A stretch of DNA of 7,262 bases, from positions 1 to 7,262 of the forward strand of contig VBNP01000177.1 of assembly GCA_005877965.1 (NCBI GenBank). The letters are read 5' to 3'. Positions 6,601 through 7,262 of this stretch are shown in pieces. Each line of letters starts with the position of its first letter. The first letter of the stretch is position 1. This stretch comes from Gammaproteobacteria bacterium (GTDB taxonomy: Bacteria > Pseudomonadota > Gammaproteobacteria > Steroidobacterales > Steroidobacteraceae). A program made the translations under genes and the position numbers. The notes under the pieces were generated by a model that searched no databases, was not told where the DNA came from, and worked only from the letters and a program-made list of their open reading frames with translations.

Positions 6601-7262
6601 CGACGTGCCTTCGAGGTCAAAGAGATTCGGCCGCGGTCCGATGATCGAGACGAGACTCATCACCAGCTCTTCGCGAATAGGGTCGATCGGCGGGTTGGTC
6701 ACCTGGGCGAAATTCTGCTTGAAGTAGGTGAACAGGAGTTTTGGCTTGTCGGACAGCGCCGAGATCGGCGTGTCGTTGCCCATCGAGCCGACCGCCTCTT
6801 CGCCCTGGATCGCCATCGGCGTCATCAGGATGCGCAGATCTTCTTGCGTGTAGCCGAAGGCCTGCTGACGATCGAGCAGAGCAAGATTGGAAAGCGCAGC
6901 CTCAGTGGCGGCGGTGGGCAAATCTTCGAGCACGATCTGGGTGCGCTCAAGCCACTCCTTGTAGGGATGGCTCTTGGCAAGGGTCGACTTGAGTTCCTCG
7001 TCGGGAATGAGGCGGCCTTCGTCGAGGTCGACGAGCAGCATCTTGCCCGGCTGCAGACGCCATTTGGTGACGATGTCCTTCTCCGGGATGGCGAGCACGC
7101 CCATCTCGGAGGCCATGATGATGCGCTCGTCGCGGGTGACGAAATAGCGCGCGGGGCGCAAGCCATTGCGGTCGAGCGTGGCGCCGATCTGGCGGCCGTT
7201 GGTGAACGCGATCGCGGCCGGGCCGTCCCACGGCTCCATTAGCGCCGCGTTGTATTCATAGA
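3655..7262 (-). CDS. gltB: Glutamate synthase (NADPH) large subunit, 5' end beyond the window
   Basis: About 1,201 residues are visible, ending in TAA at 3657-3655. Roughly 370 N-terminal residues of a usual length near 1,550-1,580 lie off the right edge, including the Cys1 nucleophile of the glutaminase domain. The enzyme hydrolyses glutamine, channels the ammonia and forms glutamate from 2-oxoglutarate at FMN. In order: the tail of the class II amidotransferase domain (EPWDGPAAIAF and LDRNGLRPAR, to about 6970), the central domain (about 6850-5990), the FMN-binding synthase barrel (about 5830-4705; SNTGEGGEE, MAQGAKPGEGGQLPG, SPPPHHDIYS, AGFEGGTGASPL, VDGGIRTG), and the GXGXG helix domain (about 4530-3955). 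The [3Fe-4S] cysteines follow C-x5-C-x4-C (GCVMMRKCHLNTCP), with codons at 4879-4881, 4861-4863 and 4846-4848. All visible functional motifs are intact. The promoter lies outside the window. It is followed by gltD, so this is the NADPH-dependent bacterial type. Confidence 0.97.
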   Translation of the reverse strand, partial: YEYNAALMEPWDGPAAIAFTNGRQIGATLDRNGLRPARYFVTRDERIIMASEMGVLAIPEKDIVTKWRLQPGKMLLVDLDEGRLIPDEELKSTLAKSHPYKEWLERTQIVLEDLPTAATEAALSNLALLDRQQAFGYTQEDLRILMTPMAIQGEEAVGSMGNDTPISALSDKPKLLFTYFKQNFAQVTNPPIDPIREELVMSLVSIIGPRPNLFDLEGTSRTKRLEVRQPILTNADLEKIRSISEVGDGHFKSRFLDTTWPAEHGAAGLKDALDVLCARAEAAVREGINIIILSDRRAGAENIPIPSLLACAAVHHHLIRQGLRTSVGLVVESGEPREVHHFACLAGYGAEAINPYLAFETLLAMQDELPQKADAKDVVKRYIKSIDKGLLKVMSKMGISTYQSYCGAQIFDAVGLKSEFVAEYFTGTATRIEGVGLSQIAEECVRRHRDAFGDAPIYRNALDVGGEYQFRVRGEDHVWNAQTVSALQHAVRGNSLDQYRLYAKVSNEQTERLLTIRGLFRIKSAEEDGRKPVLIEEVEPAKNIVKRFATGAMSFGSISREAHTTLAIAMNRIGGKSNTGEGGEEADRFKPLPNGDSMRSAIKQVASGRFGVTLVNSDMMQIKMAQGAKPGEGGQLPGHKVDKIIAKVRHSMPGVGLISPPPHHDIYSIEDLAQLIFDLKNVNPEGLVSVKLVSEVGVGTVAAGVSKARADHVTIAGFEGGTGASPLTSIKHAGSPWEIGLAETHQTLVANQLRGRISVQVDGGIRTGRDVVVGAMLGADEFGFSTAPLIAAGCVMMRKCHLNTCPVGVATQDPVLRKRFVGQPEHVINFFFYAAEEARALMAAMGCRTFAEMIGQMEMLDKRPVVEHWKAKGLDFSKLFFKPDAPAGVNIHKCEPQDHKIHDILDRRLIAQAQDAIEHGRPVRIETTIRNTDRTAGAMLSGVIAKRYDHAGLRPGTIHVKLTGTAGQSFGAWLARGVTFELEGDANDYVGKGLSGGRIIIRPTADAGIVPEESIIVGNTVLYGAIEGECYFRGVAGERFAVRNSGAIAVIEGAGDHCCEYMTGGIVVVLGRTGRNFAAGMSGGIAYVLDEDSTFKTRCNLSMVELEPLAEEEDAAERLYHHMHDLESHGRVEVLDDMSRYDVERVHLLITRHARFTGSKRAAEILADWKKYCPLFRKVMPLEYRRALAEMEKARTMQAAE

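Noticed and set aside
4657..7242. 861-codon plus-strand open frame opposite gltB
   Set aside because: It is an antisense shadow of gltB caused by high-G+C third positions. Its protein is full of His, Asp, Arg and Ala with no recognisable domain, while the minus strand holds complete GltB motifs.

Overview
The window looks like a chromosomal segment from a high-G+C alphaproteobacterium. The nearest relatives are probably Bradyrhizobium, Rhodopseudomonas, Pseudolabrys or similar Hyphomicrobiales. That placement rests on the GltB/GltD protein sequences and on two intergenic repeats that I recognise from memory as typical of this group. No database search was run.

Layout from left to right. (i) 1-96, minus strand: the first 32 codons of a protein that begins directly with a NusG-type KOW motif; the rest lies beyond the left edge. 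(ii) 97-317: a divergent intergenic region with a plausible sigma70-type promoter reading rightward, an 8-bp perfect inverted repeat around the presumed transcription start, and a strong Shine-Dalgarno. (iii) 318-1595, plus strand: a 425-residue exported NHL-repeat beta-propeller resembling peptidyl-alpha-hydroxyglycine alpha-amidating lyase (PAL). The three zinc-ligand histidines and the active-site Arg/Tyr/Arg can be placed. (iv) 1596-1981: a spacer between convergent genes, with no gene, a small hairpin and a copy of a dispersed repeat. (v) 1982-3427, minus: gltD, the small (NADPH/FAD) subunit of glutamate synthase. (vi) 3428-3654: a 227-bp gltB-gltD spacer almost filled by a nested 173-bp palindromic repeat. 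(vii) 3655-7262, minus: gltB, the large subunit of glutamate synthase, complete at its C-terminus but cut by the right edge.

gltB and gltD are transcribed leftward in that order and together form NADPH-dependent glutamate synthase (GOGAT). GltD oxidises NADPH and passes electrons through iron-sulfur clusters to GltB. GltB releases ammonia from glutamine and uses it to aminate 2-oxoglutarate. This is ordinary core nitrogen metabolism. The PAL-like gene and the KOW gene have no evident functional link to it.

I do not see a new multi-gene system here. The points most worth following are the PAL-like secreted protein with an apparently complete catalytic constellation, the large palindrome inserted inside the gltBD operon, and the short KOW-first protein whose start overlaps the stop of a tiny upstream ORF. 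The long plus-strand reading frames antisense to gltB and gltD are shadows of high-G+C codon use.
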